This document shows, piece after piece, positions 6,951-16,553 of a stretch of DNA of 37,377 nucleotides. Positions within the stretch are counted from its first letter, which is position 1; each line of letters begins with the position of its first letter. The notes beneath the pieces are model-generated. The model searched no databases and had not been told where the DNA came from. It saw only the letters and a list, made by a program, of their open reading frames with translations. Origin of the DNA: an uncultured Clostridia bacterium (lineage in GTDB: Bacteria; Bacillota; Clostridia; UMGS1883); assembly GCA_934454525.1 (NCBI GenBank), contig CAKSFM010000019.1, positions 1 through 37,377 on the forward strand, read 5' to 3'. Made by a program: the position numbers and the translations under genes.

Positions 6951-9380
6951 ATGGTTGCGCAGGTATATATAAACACCGGGAGTGCGGCGCTTGACAAGCC
7001 GTTTGACTACAGTGTGCCGCCGCAGCTTGAAAAAAACATTGTCCGCGGAGTGCGCGTTAAGGTTCCGTTCGGCGGCGGTAATGTTCCCAAAGAGGCATAT
7101 GTTTCGGAAGTGCTTGACAAAAGCACATATGACGAGCTGAAAGAGATACGTTCCGTTTCGGATGAATTCCCCGTTTTGTCGGAGAGGGCAATTGAGCTGT
7201 GTTTTTATATAAGAAAAAAATACTTCTGCACCTTTTCGGAGGCTGCGCGGATAATGCTGCCGCCCGGCTGCGGCACGGAGTTTGAGGAGTGGGTTTCGCT
7301 TTGCAGCGACTACCGCGAAAAAACAGATAATCTGCGCTCGCTGCGCGGTGAACAGATTATCCGATTGCTTGAAGAAAACGATGGAAGCGCTGAATTTACT
7401 CAGATAAAGTCGCAGATAGGGAAAAATGCCCGTGCGTCGCTTAATTCCCTTATAAAAAAAGGAATCTGCGAAAAAAGCTACCGCAGCAAGCGCCGCGTGA
7501 ACGAGCGGTTTGTGCGCGTGGCATATTACAGCGGGGAAGAAAATCCGATGCTGCTTGCGGCGAGAATTGAGCGCCGTTCGCGCGGACAGGCGGAGGTTCT
7601 CAGGCTGCTTTCCGGTGGTGCAAGGCTTACCGTGCCGGATATTATCAGAGCGACGGGTGCAACGCGCAACGCGGTTGAAGCGCTGCATCTGAAAGGTCTT
7701 GTGGAATATGATGAGGCGGAGCTTCTCAGAAACCCCCTTAAAGACAAGGAAACGGGTGCAGCCGCCCCCGACCTGACGGAGGAACAGAAAAATGCAGTGA
7801 ACACTGTCCGCCGCGGCGGACACGGAGCTTATCTGCTGCACGGGGTGACGGGCAGCGGCAAAACAGAAGTGTTCATGCGCCTTGTGCAGGAAGCGTTAAA
7901 ACAAGGGAAACAGGCAATTGTTCTTGTTCCGGAAATATCGCTCACGCCTCAGATGACAGACCGTTTCTACAATCGCTTCGGCGATAGGGTTGCAGTGCTG
8001 CACAGCGCTCTCTCACTCGGTGAAAGGCTTGACGAGTGGAAACGTATCAAACGCGGTGAAGCTGCCGTTGTTGTCGGCGCAAGGAGCGCAATATTTGCCC
8101 CGTGCGACAACATCGGAATAATTATTATTGATGAGGAACACGAGCAGTCATACAAATCGGAATCATCTCCGCGGTATCATGCGCGTGATATCGCTGAATA
8201 TATCGCTGCAAAATCGGATTGTCCGCTTTTGCTTGCGTCGGCCACTCCGTCTGTGGAAAGCTATTATAAAGCGGAGCGCGGCATATACCGGCTTATTGAA
8301 ATGAAAGAGCGGTTTAATAAAAATCCGCTTCCGGAGGTTTTTCTGGAGGATATGCGGCGCGAACTTGCGGAAGGAAACAAAACAGTTCTCAGCCGCCGCC
8401 TGGCTTCGGAAATGCAGCAGAATCTGGTGCGCGGAGAACAGACGGTGCTTTTCCTTAACAGACGCGGATATTCAACGTTCGTTTCCTGCCGCGACTGCGG
8501 ATTTGTGTTTGTCTGCCCGAGATGCAGCGTTTCGCTGACGTACCACAAGAGCGGAGAGTATCTTACCTGTCATTACTGCGGTTACCGCGAAAGAATGAAG
8601 ACAAACTGCCCGAAATGCGGCAGCGCAAGGCTTAAGGAGTTTGGCAAGGGAACGCAGAAAGCACAGTCGCATATTGAAGAAATTTTTCCTGCGGCGTCGG
8701 TGCTTAGGATGGATGCCGACACAACAAGCGGAAAATGCGGTCATGAAAAGCTGCTGAAAAGATTTGCGGATGAAAAGAGTGATATTCTGCTCGGAACGCA
8801 GATGGTCACAAAAGGACTGGATTTTGAAAATGTTACTCTTGTAGGTGTGCTTGCGGCGGACGCATCGCTGAATGTTGACGATTTCCGTGCGCAGGAGCGA
8901 ACCTTTAATCTGATTGCTCAGGTTTGCGGCAGAGCCGGCAGGGGGAAAAAGCGCGGCCGCGCTGTTGTTCAGACGTATATGCCCGATAATCCGACGCTTC
9001 AGCTCGCGTGCAGGCAGGATTATAAGGCTTTTTACCGGGAAGAAATAAAATATCGGGAGGAGTTTTTCTATCCTCCGTTCTGCGATATAATAAACATAAT
9101 AATAAGCTCATCGGATGAAGAGGAGGCGCGGACTGCCGCATCCGTCATAGCGATGAAGCTGAAGACAGCGCTGCGAACCGAGGAGGGGTGCATACTTTAT
9201 GAGCCGTCAAAAGCGCCGGTTTATAAAGTTCAGGACAGATACCGTTACCGCGTGTGGATAAAATGCAGAGCTGACGAAGAGATAACGGATTTGCTGCGGG
9301 AAACCGTGCATTGCAGATACGGAAAAAGGAAGTCTGATATTTCCGTAATTGCCGATGTTAATCCGTATAACATGAATTAA
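6951..9380 (+). CDS. priA: Primosomal protein N' (replication restart helicase PriA)
   Basis: PriA recognises stalled replication forks, unwinds the lagging arm with 3'-5' polarity and helps reload the replicative helicase. The 809-residue protein has the N-terminal 3'DNA-binding region (YINTGSAALDKPFDYSVP), a winged-helix segment, Walker A GVTGSGKTE at about residue 297, the DEEH box at about 394, and a zinc-binding insertion with four CxxC pairs (about 512-556: CRDC, CPRC, CHYC, CPKC). Late helicase motifs include GTQMVTKGLDFENV and QVCGRAGRG. Every catalytic motif is intact. It lies 2 bases after rpoZ and 25 before def. Confidence 0.97.
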   Translation: MVAQVYINTGSAALDKPFDYSVPPQLEKNIVRGVRVKVPFGGGNVPKEAYVSEVLDKSTYDELKEIRSVSDEFPVLSERAIELCFYIRKKYFCTFSEAARIMLPPGCGTEFEEWVSLCSDYREKTDNLRSLRGEQIIRLLEENDGSAEFTQIKSQIGKNARASLNSLIKKGICEKSYRSKRRVNERFVRVAYYSGEENPMLLAARIERRSRGQAEVLRLLSGGARLTVPDIIRATGATRNAVEALHLKGLVEYDEAELLRNPLKDKETGAAAPDLTEEQKNAVNTVRRGGHGAYLLHGVTGSGKTEVFMRLVQEALKQGKQAIVLVPEISLTPQMTDRFYNRFGDRVAVLHSALSLGERLDEWKRIKRGEAAVVVGARSAIFAPCDNIGIIIIDEEHEQSYKSESSPRYHARDIAEYIAAKSDCPLLLASATPSVESYYKAERGIYRLIEMKERFNKNPLPEVFLEDMRRELAEGNKTVLSRRLASEMQQNLVRGEQTVLFLNRRGYSTFVSCRDCGFVFVCPRCSVSLTYHKSGEYLTCHYCGYRERMKTNCPKCGSARLKEFGKGTQKAQSHIEEIFPAASVLRMDADTTSGKCGHEKLLKRFADEKSDILLGTQMVTKGLDFENVTLVGVLAADASLNVDDFRAQERTFNLIAQVCGRAGRGKKRGRAVVQTYMPDNPTLQLACRQDYKAFYREEIKYREEFFYPPFCDIINIIISSSDEEEARTAASVIAMKLKTALRTEEGCILYEPSKAPVYKVQDRYRYRVWIKCRADEEITDLLRETVHCRYGKRKSDISVIADVNPYNMN

Positions 9381-9405
9381 GCACACAGAAAGGCAAGGAA
9401 TTGTT

Positions 9406-9870
9406 ATGGCACTGAGGAAAATAAGAGAAATAGGCGACCCATGCCTGAAAAAGGTTTGCCGCGAGGTTGATAAGTTTGACAACAGACTGCATACGCTTCT
9501 TGACGATATGGCGGAAACGCTTATTGAGGCAAACGGCGTTGGTCTTGCAGCTCCGCAGGTCGGGATTCTCCGCCGCGTTGTCATCATTGACCGCGGCGAG
9601 GAGGACGGCGGAATAATCGAGCTTATAAACCCCGTTATAACAAAAACGGAGGGCAGCATTGTGGATATTGAGGGTTGTCTGAGCGTTCCCGGCAAAGCAG
9701 GCGAGGTTGAACGCCCGGAAAGGGCAACCGTCCGCGCATTTGACAGGAACGGAAACCCGATTGAATATATGGGAGAAGGACTTATGGCAAGATGCATCTG
9801 CCATGAATGTGACCACCTTGACGGAATTTTGTATGTTGAAAAAGTAATAAAATTTATTGAAGAAGACTGA
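9406..9870 (+). CDS. def: Peptide deformylase
   Basis: This metalloenzyme removes the formyl group from the N-terminal Met of new proteins. All three motifs are present: GVGLAAPQ (44-51), EGCLS (89-93, the metal-binding Cys) and HECDH (133-137, an HExxH metal site with the catalytic Glu). At 154 residues it belongs to the short type common in Clostridia. The ATG has an AAAGGCAAGG site. It precedes fmt, which adds the formyl group that Def later removes, so the pair is a functional unit conserved in most bacteria. Confidence 0.97.
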   Translation: MALRKIREIGDPCLKKVCREVDKFDNRLHTLLDDMAETLIEANGVGLAAPQVGILRRVVIIDRGEEDGGIIELINPVITKTEGSIVDIEGCLSVPGKAGEVERPERATVRAFDRNGNPIEYMGEGLMARCICHECDHLDGILYVEKVIKFIEED

Positions 9871-9883
9871 ACGGAGGAACGGA

Positions 9884-10813
9884 ATGCGTATTCTTTTTAT
9901 GGGCACCCCCGAATTTGCGCGCGAATCGCTTCGTGCAATGGTTGAGGCCGGCAGAGAGGTTGTCTGCGTTATAACTCAGCCGGACAAACCCAAGGGGCGC
10001 GGATATGAAACTGCCATGCCCGAGGTTAAAAAATATGCTTTGGAGCATAATATAGACGTATACCAGCCGCAGACGCTTAAGGATAACGCGATTTCCGGTA
10101 TTCTTGAAAAATATTGCCCCGACATAATAATTGTTGTGGCATACGGAAAACTGCTGCCGGAGTATGTTCTCAATTATCCGAAATACGGCTGCATTAATAT
10201 TCACGGGTCGCTGCTTCCCAAATACCGCGGTGCAGCACCGATTCAGCGCGCTGTGATGAACGGTGAAAAGGTGAGCGGCGTTACGAGTATGTATATGGAA
10301 AAAGGACTTGACACCGGGGATATGCTCTTAAAGGAAGAGCTTGAGATAACTCCCGATATGACGGCAGGAATGCTGCACGACGCGCTTGCGGCTGTCGGCG
10401 GCAGAGTGCTTTTGAAAACGCTTGACTGCGCCGAAAACGGAACGCTCAAGCCGCAGAAGCAGGATGATTCGCTTTCGTCATATGCTTCCATGCTTTCCAA
10501 AAAAGAGGGCGAAATTGACTGGGCCGATTCGGCGGAGCATATATATAACAGGGTGCGCGGACTGAATCCGTGGCCGGGAGCATACAGCTATCTTTGCGGC
10601 AAGCGCTTTATGATTGATTTTGCATATCCCGAAAAGGATTGCGGAAAACCGGGAGAGGTGCTTTGTGCGGATGACCGCGGTATACTCGTTGCGTGCGGCG
10701 CTGAATCCGTCAGAATAAAGAACGTTAAGTTTGACGGAAAAAAGAAAATGACGGTTTCGCAGTACCTTAACGGTCATAAAATTGAAAAAGGAACAGTTTT
10801 GGGAAAGGAATGA
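9884..10813 (+). CDS. fmt: Methionyl-tRNA formyltransferase
   Basis: This enzyme formylates Met-tRNA(fMet) using 10-formyl-tetrahydrofolate before initiation. The Rossmann N-terminus MRILFMGTPEFA, the folate-site loop HGSLLPKYRGAAPIQ (about residues 107-121) and the C-terminal OB-like domain with GLNPWPGAYS are all visible. The frame opens at 9857, but ATG 9884 has a GGAGG site at 9873-9877 and matches the family N-terminus, giving 309 residues. Its stop lies just upstream of the next gene, a metallopeptidase, whose possible earliest ATG overlaps it by four bases. Confidence 0.97.
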   Translation: MRILFMGTPEFARESLRAMVEAGREVVCVITQPDKPKGRGYETAMPEVKKYALEHNIDVYQPQTLKDNAISGILEKYCPDIIIVVAYGKLLPEYVLNYPKYGCINIHGSLLPKYRGAAPIQRAVMNGEKVSGVTSMYMEKGLDTGDMLLKEELEITPDMTAGMLHDALAAVGGRVLLKTLDCAENGTLKPQKQDDSLSSYASMLSKKEGEIDWADSAEHIYNRVRGLNPWPGAYSYLCGKRFMIDFAYPEKDCGKPGEVLCADDRGILVACGAESVRIKNVKFDGKKKMTVSQYLNGHKIEKGTVLGKE

Positions 10814-10818
10814 TTTTC

Positions 10819-11535
10819 ATGCCCGGATATTACTATGGAGGGTTTTACGGCGGAGGATATGCGCTTGTACTGATTGCGGCGCTGCTGTCGCTTCTTGCGT
10901 CGGCAAATGTTCAGATGACATTCAAGCGTTACAGCAACAGGAAAACATCGCGCAATATAACGGCTGAACAGGCAGCAAGAAAAATCCTTGACGAAAACGG
11001 ATTATATAATGTAAGAATAGAATCGATTGCCGGCAACCTTACCGACCATTACGACCCTCGCTCAAATGTGATAAGACTGTCGGATTCCGTGCGGACATCA
11101 ACCTCCGTGGCGGCTGTCGGCGTTGCCGCACATGAGGCCGGGCACGCGGTTCAGCATGCTGTCGGTTATCTTCCGATAAAGCTTCGCAACGCGCTTGTAC
11201 CCGTTGCGAATTTCGGCTCAACGGCAGGACCGTACCTCATTATAATAGGTCTTTTGCTCAGCGGCGCATTCAGTGATTTTCTCGTTAATTTCGGAATATG
11301 GTTTTTCTCCGCCGCGGTACTTTTTCAGATTGTAACGCTTCCGGTTGAATTTAACGCGTCAAACAGAGCAATAAAAACGCTCTCGAACGGAATGTATCTG
11401 GAATCTGATGAGGTGCCTGCCGTTAAAAAGGTACTCGGCGCGGCTGCGATGACATATGTTGCGGCGGCAGCAGTCTCGGTTGCAAATCTGCTGAGATTTA
11501 TCATGCTTGCCGGCTCCCGGCGGAGGCGCGACTGA
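10819..11535 (+). CDS. Membrane zinc metallopeptidase (YugP-like, Zn_peptidase_2)
   Basis: The product is an integral-membrane metallopeptidase of the YugP type. The N-terminus is a Gly/Tyr-rich hydrophobic segment followed by a transmembrane helix. The zinc-binding signature HEAGHAVQH is at about residues 107-115, and two or three further hydrophobic segments follow (VANFGSTAGPYLIIIGLLL, FFSAAVLFQIVTLP). The conserved EFNASNRA block typical of the family comes after them. The frame can start at 10810, but ATG 10819 has the better spacing from AAAGGA (10804-10809). It is placed between fmt and rsmB, where Bacillus has no such gene, and its stop overlaps the rsmB start by one base (TGATG). Its natural substrate is not known. 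Confidence 0.87.
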   Translation: MPGYYYGGFYGGGYALVLIAALLSLLASANVQMTFKRYSNRKTSRNITAEQAARKILDENGLYNVRIESIAGNLTDHYDPRSNVIRLSDSVRTSTSVAAVGVAAHEAGHAVQHAVGYLPIKLRNALVPVANFGSTAGPYLIIIGLLLSGAFSDFLVNFGIWFFSAAVLFQIVTLPVEFNASNRAIKTLSNGMYLESDEVPAVKKVLGAAAMTYVAAAAVSVANLLRFIMLAGSRRRRD

Positions 11536-12791
11536 TGGAAAAACTTTCGGCGGCGCGGAATGCCGCACTTAAGGCTCTTTGCGAAACGGAGAAAAACGGC
11601 GCGTATCTCAATGCTGCGCTGCGGTTGGTTCTTGCCGGGGAAAAGCTTTCCGCGCGTGACAGCGCACTTGCAACGCAGCTTGCCGCAGGAGTGGAAAGAA
11701 ACCGCCTTTATCTCGATAATATTATAAAAAATCTGTCGAGCATTAAAATGAAAAAAATATCGGTGCATATTTTAAATATTTTGCGCATCGGCATTTATTC
11801 GATAAAATTCCTTGACAAAATCCCCGTCAGTGCAACGGTGAACGAATGTGTGCGCCTGAGCCGCAGGTACGGACACAGCGCATCGGCAGGCTTCGTAAAC
11901 GCTGTTTTGCGAAAGGCGGCGCAAACGGATGACTTTCTGCCGCCGCGCGGAAATACCGGGGAATATATATCCGTTAAATATTCCTGTCCTCCCTGGCTGG
12001 TCAATCTCTGGCTTTCGGAAGGGTACGGAGAACCGCTCTTTGAAGCGATGAACGGAATTCCGCCTGTTTTCGTAAGGCTGAACACGCTTAAAGCGTCGGC
12101 GCTCGGCAGCGGCTTTGTAAAGTCCTCCGCTGCGCCGGACGCATACATATTCACAGGCAGCGGCAGCGCGGAAAATACGGAGGAGTATAAAAACGGTTAT
12201 ATAACCGTTCAGGACGCGGCGTCTCAGCGCGCGGTGCGGATGCTTGCCCCGGAAGAAAATACTGCGGTGCTTGATCTGTGTGCCGCGCCCGGAGGGAAAA
12301 CAACATATATTGCTCAGCTTATGAAAAACACGGGGCAACTGACTTCGTGCGATATTTATCCTCATAAGACAGAGCTTTTGAAAAAAAACATTGAAAGAAT
12401 GGGTATTGCAAACACCCGCGTTATGCTTAATGACGCATCGGTATTTAACCAGGCGTTTGAAAACGGCTTTGACTGCGTACTTGCCGATGTCCCGTGCTCG
12501 GGACTCGGGATTCTGCGCAGGAAGCCTGATATAAAATGGAAGAAAAATCCCGATGAGCTTGACGCACTTGTGCCGCTGCAGCGGAAAATAATTGACAATG
12601 CGGTGCGGTATGTCAAAAAAGGCGGTCGGATTTTAATATCAACCTGCACCGTAAACAAAGCGGAAAATGAAGATAATATTTTGTATTTTCTTGATAAACA
12701 CAGCGATTTTGCCCTTGCTGAACAGAAGCTCTTTCTTCCCGATAAGGACGGAACGGACGGTTTTTTTGCGGCGCTGCTTGAAAGGAAGTAA
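11535..12791 (+). CDS. rsmB: 16S rRNA (cytosine-967-C5)-methyltransferase
   Basis: RsmB methylates C967 of 16S rRNA using S-adenosylmethionine. The 418-residue protein has an N-terminal NusB-like helical domain (about 1-140) and a Rossmann methyltransferase domain with the SAM-binding DLCAAPGGKT, the catalytic DVPCSGLGILRRKPDIKW (PC motif cysteine) and the second active-site cysteine in ISTCTVNKAEN. It is translationally coupled to the preceding peptidase through TGATG and is 3 bases from rlmN. Position and motif set match yloM of Bacillus. Confidence 0.95.
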   Translation: MEKLSAARNAALKALCETEKNGAYLNAALRLVLAGEKLSARDSALATQLAAGVERNRLYLDNIIKNLSSIKMKKISVHILNILRIGIYSIKFLDKIPVSATVNECVRLSRRYGHSASAGFVNAVLRKAAQTDDFLPPRGNTGEYISVKYSCPPWLVNLWLSEGYGEPLFEAMNGIPPVFVRLNTLKASALGSGFVKSSAAPDAYIFTGSGSAENTEEYKNGYITVQDAASQRAVRMLAPEENTAVLDLCAAPGGKTTYIAQLMKNTGQLTSCDIYPHKTELLKKNIERMGIANTRVMLNDASVFNQAFENGFDCVLADVPCSGLGILRRKPDIKWKKNPDELDALVPLQRKIIDNAVRYVKKGGRILISTCTVNKAENEDNILYFLDKHSDFALAEQKLFLPDKDGTDGFFAALLERK

Positions 12792-12794
12792 ATT

Positions 12795-13832
12795 GTGAAT
12801 CCCGGAGATTTAACGGCAGAGGAATTAACTGAATATGTGAAGATGCTGGGCGAAAAGCCGTTTAGGGCGAAACAGCTGTATTCATGGATTCATTCCGGAG
12901 CGGAAAGCTTTGATTCCATGACGAATATTCCCAAACCACTGCGTGAAAAGCTGAAAAGCGAGTGCGGTGCGCTGCTTCCGGAAATATGCAGAAAGTACGT
13001 TTCAAAGCTTGACGGAACGGTTAAATATCTTTTCAGGCTTGCGGACGGAAATATCATCGAATCCGTTGTGATGGACTATCACCACGGGAAAAGCATCTGC
13101 GTGTCAAGTCAGGTCGGCTGCAGAATGGGATGTTCGTTCTGCGCGTCAACGCTCGGCGGTCTTGTCCGCTCGCTGACACCGTTTGAAATCGAAGGGCAGC
13201 TGCAAAAGGCGCAGAATGACCTCGGCTGCAGAATTTCAAATATCGTTATAATGGGAATAGGCGAACCGCTCGATAACTATGAAAACGTGATGAAGTTTAT
13301 CCGCAGCGTAAGCTCGGAGAATGGTCTTAATATCGGCTGCCGGCACATAACGCTTTCAACCTGCGGAATTGCCGATAAAATATATCGGCTTGCGGATGAG
13401 GGGCTGCCGTTCAATCTTGCAATTTCGCTTCATGCGCCGGCGGATGACCTGCGGCGCGAAATGATGCCCGTGGCACGGGCGTATCCGCTTGCGGAGCTTA
13501 TGCGCGCATGCGATTACTGGTTTGAAAAAACTCATAGAAGAATAACCTTTGAATATGCACTCGTAAAAAACAAAAATTCGGACGCACACTGTGCCGCGCT
13601 TTTGGCAAAGCTTCTTCAGGGGAAGAACTGCCATGTTAATCTGATTCCCGTCAACCCGGTAACGGAACGGAAAAACGTCAGGACAAGCGCGGAGGAAACG
13701 GAAGCGTTTAAACGGGCGCTTGAACACTGCGGAATAAATGCAACTGTGCGCAGAGAGCTTGGCGCGGACATAAATGCGTCATGCGGACAGCTGCGCAACA
13801 ATGAAATCGGAAAACAAGGAGGTGGTGAATGA
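12795..13832 (+). CDS. rlmN: 23S rRNA (A2503-C2)/tRNA (A37-C2) methyltransferase, radical SAM
   Basis: RlmN uses a [4Fe-4S] cluster and two SAM molecules to methylate adenosine C2 in 23S rRNA and some tRNAs. The cluster motif CRMGCSFC is at residues 109, 113 and 116. The GIGEPLDNYENV motif, the STCGI segment, and the C-terminal catalytic region ending ELGADINASCGQLR (acceptor Cys) are present. It begins with GTG at 12795 after an AAAGGAAG site, giving 345 residues. The last bases form ATGA overlaps with the phosphatase gene, so translation is coupled. Confidence 0.96.
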   Translation: MNPGDLTAEELTEYVKMLGEKPFRAKQLYSWIHSGAESFDSMTNIPKPLREKLKSECGALLPEICRKYVSKLDGTVKYLFRLADGNIIESVVMDYHHGKSICVSSQVGCRMGCSFCASTLGGLVRSLTPFEIEGQLQKAQNDLGCRISNIVIMGIGEPLDNYENVMKFIRSVSSENGLNIGCRHITLSTCGIADKIYRLADEGLPFNLAISLHAPADDLRREMMPVARAYPLAELMRACDYWFEKTHRRITFEYALVKNKNSDAHCAALLAKLLQGKNCHVNLIPVNPVTERKNVRTSAEETEAFKRALEHCGINATVRRELGADINASCGQLRNNEIGKQGGGE

Positions 13833-14563
13833 TGCAGTTCTTTTCTCAGTCGGATCGCGGCTCCGTCCGCGAAAATAATGAAGACAGCTGCTTTTCCGGG
13901 CGGGTCGGGCGGTATACCGTCATGATTGTTGCCGATGGAATGGGCGGCGCAAGCGGCGGCGAAATAGCAAGTGCGGCGGCGGTGAAAGCCGTGCGTGAAT
14001 ATATTGAGCAAAAAATTAAAAGAAGCTCATCCCCCGGTCAGATTCTTGAAATAATGCGCGGCGCGGTGCATCGCGCAAATCTTGATATCATGACCGTTGC
14101 CGCAGGCGACCGCAAGCTTGACGGAATGGGAACAACAGTCGATGTGTGCGTGATTGACGGATCAACCGCGTATATTGCGCATGTGGGTGACAGCCGCGTT
14201 TACCGCATTGACAAATCGGGAAAAGCAGTCCGCATCACAAAAGATCACAGCCTGATGGAATATATGCTTGATTCGGGCGTTATCACACCGGAGGAGGCGG
14301 AAACGCACCCTCAGCGCCATGTGATAACGCGCGCTCTCGGAACGGAACTTCATGTCGAGGCGGATACATATATAACGCCTTTTGAAAAGAATGATACGCT
14401 CCTTTTGTGCAGCGACGGACTGACGAATATGGTTTCGGACGAAAAGATTGCGGAAATAACGGCTTCCGCAAAGGATCCGGCACAGGCGGCAAACGAACTG
14501 ATAAATGCCGCAAATGCCGCAGGCGGCACGGACAATATTACCGTTGTGCTTGCACGGAAGTAA
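13829..14563 (+). CDS. prpC: PP2C-type serine/threonine phosphatase (PrpC/Stp)
   Basis: The product is a metal-dependent phosphatase that reverses phosphorylation by the neighbouring PASTA kinase. Motifs in order are SDRGSVRENNEDS (metal-binding Glu/Asp), VADGMGGASGGEIAS, HVGDSRVYRI, LTKDH-like RITKDHSLMEYM, and near the end LCSDGLTNMVSD and GGTDNITVVLA. The 244-residue length is normal. It has a GGAGGTGGTGA site directly before ATG and overlaps rlmN by 4 bases. A second ATG at 13832 is equally usable. The pairing with the kinase 22 bases downstream is the standard Firmicute arrangement. Confidence 0.96.
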   Translation: MMQFFSQSDRGSVRENNEDSCFSGRVGRYTVMIVADGMGGASGGEIASAAAVKAVREYIEQKIKRSSSPGQILEIMRGAVHRANLDIMTVAAGDRKLDGMGTTVDVCVIDGSTAYIAHVGDSRVYRIDKSGKAVRITKDHSLMEYMLDSGVITPEEAETHPQRHVITRALGTELHVEADTYITPFEKNDTLLLCSDGLTNMVSDEKIAEITASAKDPAQAANELINAANAAGGTDNITVVLARK

Positions 14564-14585
14564 TTTCAATCGGAGGGGAAAATTT

Positions 14586-16553
14586 ATGGAAGGAAAAATT
14601 CTCGGAAACAGATATGAGCTGCTTTGCCGCGTCGGAACGGGCGGCATGGCTGTTGTATATAAAGCTAAGGACAAAATTCTGAACCGCTTTGTTGCAGTAA
14701 AAATACTGCGCGAGGAATTTAAGGAAAACGAGGAGTTTATCCGCCGGTTCAACGTTGAATCGCAGGCTGCCGCAAGCCTGTCGCATCAGAATATTGTCCA
14801 GATATATGATGTCGGCGAGGAGGACGGACTGCACTATATCGTCATGGAATACCTTGAGGGAAAAACGCTTAAGGAGTACATGAACGAAAAGGGCGGCAAG
14901 CTCCCCTGGCGCGAGGCTGCAAATTTCTCAATGCAGATTTGCCGCGCGCTTGAGCACGCTCATTCAAAGCACGTTGTTCACCGCGATATAAAGCCGCAGA
15001 ATATTATTATGACGGAGGAGGGCAAGCTTAAAGTTGCCGACTTCGGCATAGCGCGCGCCGCGAATAATACCACAACCGTCAATTCAACCTCGGCGGCTGT
15101 CGGAAGCGCACATTATCTTTCTCCCGAACAGGCGCGCGGAGGGTATACCGACTGCCGCAGCGATATATATTCGCTCGGAGTCGTAATGTATGAAATGTTC
15201 ACCGGCAGGCTTCCGTTTGATGCCGATACGGGCGTTTCGGTAATCATGCAGCACCTGCATGAACAGCCTGAACCGCCGTGCAGCGTGAATCCCGATATTC
15301 CGCGCGGCATAGAAGCCATTATCCTGAAAGCCATGAATAAGGAGCAGCGCCTGCGCTATGAAAATGCAAAGGATATTCTCGATGATCTGATTGCCGTTTA
15401 CCGCAATCCCAATATAAAGCTGTCAATGCTTCATATCGATGCAAGCGAGCTTCCGCAGACGCGCGGCGGCGAGCCGAGGAAAAAGCGCCCGCCCGAAGCT
15501 TCGGAGGACAGCGCACCGCGGAAGAAAAACCGCGGCAAAAAGAAAAAGAAAACGCATACGGCATTATTCGTGGGTATAATCTCCGTTCTGATTGCAGTTA
15601 CGGTGCTTCTCTGCGGAGCGTATGTCTTGTTTTTCGGCACAGGGAGCGAGGTTAAAGTTCCGAAGCTTGTCGGAATGACATATGACGAAGCGGCGGCAGC
15701 CGTGCTTAATGCAAGCACCAAAAAGGTTGCTTTTGATATAACCGTTGAACGCACGGAGCACAGCGATAAGGATAAAAACGTTGTTATCAGCCAAACTCCG
15801 GCCGGCGGCAGCGCCGTGAAACGCTCGCGCGAAATCAAGGTTGTTGTCAGCTCCGGCCCTGTTGTTCTGGAGCTTGAGGATTATACAGGCAAAAATTATA
15901 AGACTGTCAGAAAAAAGCTTGAGGAAAAGGGAATCAAGGTTATCGAAAAGGAAGAAAACAGCGATACCTATTCCGAGGGAATAATCTTTAAACAAAATCC
16001 CAAGGAGGGCGCCGAAATGGCGGAGGGCGATGAGGTCACGCTCTATGTTTCGGCAGGAACGCAGAACACAGTCGTTCCGAATGTTGTCGGCAGTACGCTT
16101 GAAGATGCGGTTGTCGCAATTGAACGGAATAATCTTAAGGTCGGCACGGTTAAAAACGAAAATAAGAACGGCTTCCGCAAGGGCGAGGTGTTCAGGCAGA
16201 GCCGTGATGCATTTGAAACCGTTGCCGTGAATACCGTTGTCAATCTGTACGTTGCAACGGGCGAAAAGGAAACCCCGTCCGAAAATGACAGTGAAAATAC
16301 GGATAAACCCTCGCAGAGCGAACCGCCGGCAGCAAAGCCGCAGAAGCACAATGTGCACCTCACACTTTCAAATCTGCCCAAGGACAGGGAAAAAGTCACC
16401 ATCCGCCTTGTGTCGGACGGACAAACGTATTATGAAAAAGAATTTCCGACATCGGGCGGCAGCGCAAGCGTTTCGTTTGATATAACGGAATCGCTCAGCC
16501 TTGATGTTTACTATGACGGCGTTTATATAACAACGAAAGAGGTAAGATATTGA
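14586..16553 (+). CDS. prkC: PASTA-domain serine/threonine protein kinase (PrkC/Stk1)
   Basis: The product is a membrane receptor kinase that senses muropeptides or lipid II and controls cell-wall growth and, in spore formers, germination. The kinase domain (about 1-270) has GTGGMAVVYKA, the catalytic Lys39 (FVAVKIL), HRDIKPQN and ADFGIARA. A Lys/Arg-rich juxtamembrane stretch (RKKNRGKKKKKT) precedes one transmembrane helix at about 325-347. Outside are three PASTA repeats, two starting with VPKLVGMTYDEA and VPNVVGSTLEDA and a middle one with LEDYTGKNYKTV, and a C-terminal beta-rich domain rich in Ser/Pro. The frame opens at 14505, but ATG 14586 with GGAGGGG upstream is the real start (655 residues). 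Confidence 0.96.
   Translation: MEGKILGNRYELLCRVGTGGMAVVYKAKDKILNRFVAVKILREEFKENEEFIRRFNVESQAAASLSHQNIVQIYDVGEEDGLHYIVMEYLEGKTLKEYMNEKGGKLPWREAANFSMQICRALEHAHSKHVVHRDIKPQNIIMTEEGKLKVADFGIARAANNTTTVNSTSAAVGSAHYLSPEQARGGYTDCRSDIYSLGVVMYEMFTGRLPFDADTGVSVIMQHLHEQPEPPCSVNPDIPRGIEAIILKAMNKEQRLRYENAKDILDDLIAVYRNPNIKLSMLHIDASELPQTRGGEPRKKRPPEASEDSAPRKKNRGKKKKKTHTALFVGIISVLIAVTVLLCGAYVLFFGTGSEVKVPKLVGMTYDEAAAAVLNASTKKVAFDITVERTEHSDKDKNVVISQTPAGGSAVKRSREIKVVVSSGPVVLELEDYTGKNYKTVRKKLEEKGIKVIEKEENSDTYSEGIIFKQNPKEGAEMAEGDEVTLYVSAGTQNTVVPNVVGSTLEDAVVAIERNNLKVGTVKNENKNGFRKGEVFRQSRDAFETVAVNTVVNLYVATGEKETPSENDSENTDKPSQSEPPAAKPQKHNVHLTLSNLPKDREKVTIRLVSDGQTYYEKEFPTSGGSASVSFDITESLSLDVYYDGVYITTKEVRY

Noticed and set aside
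6756..7841. Open frame of 361 codons on the minus strand
   Set aside because: Antisense to rpoZ and priA, rich in Phe/Arg/Cys as expected for a shadow frame.
15564..16358. Open frame of 264 codons antisense to the PASTA kinase
   Set aside because: It mirrors the extracellular part of the kinase, has no start signal and no recognisable family.
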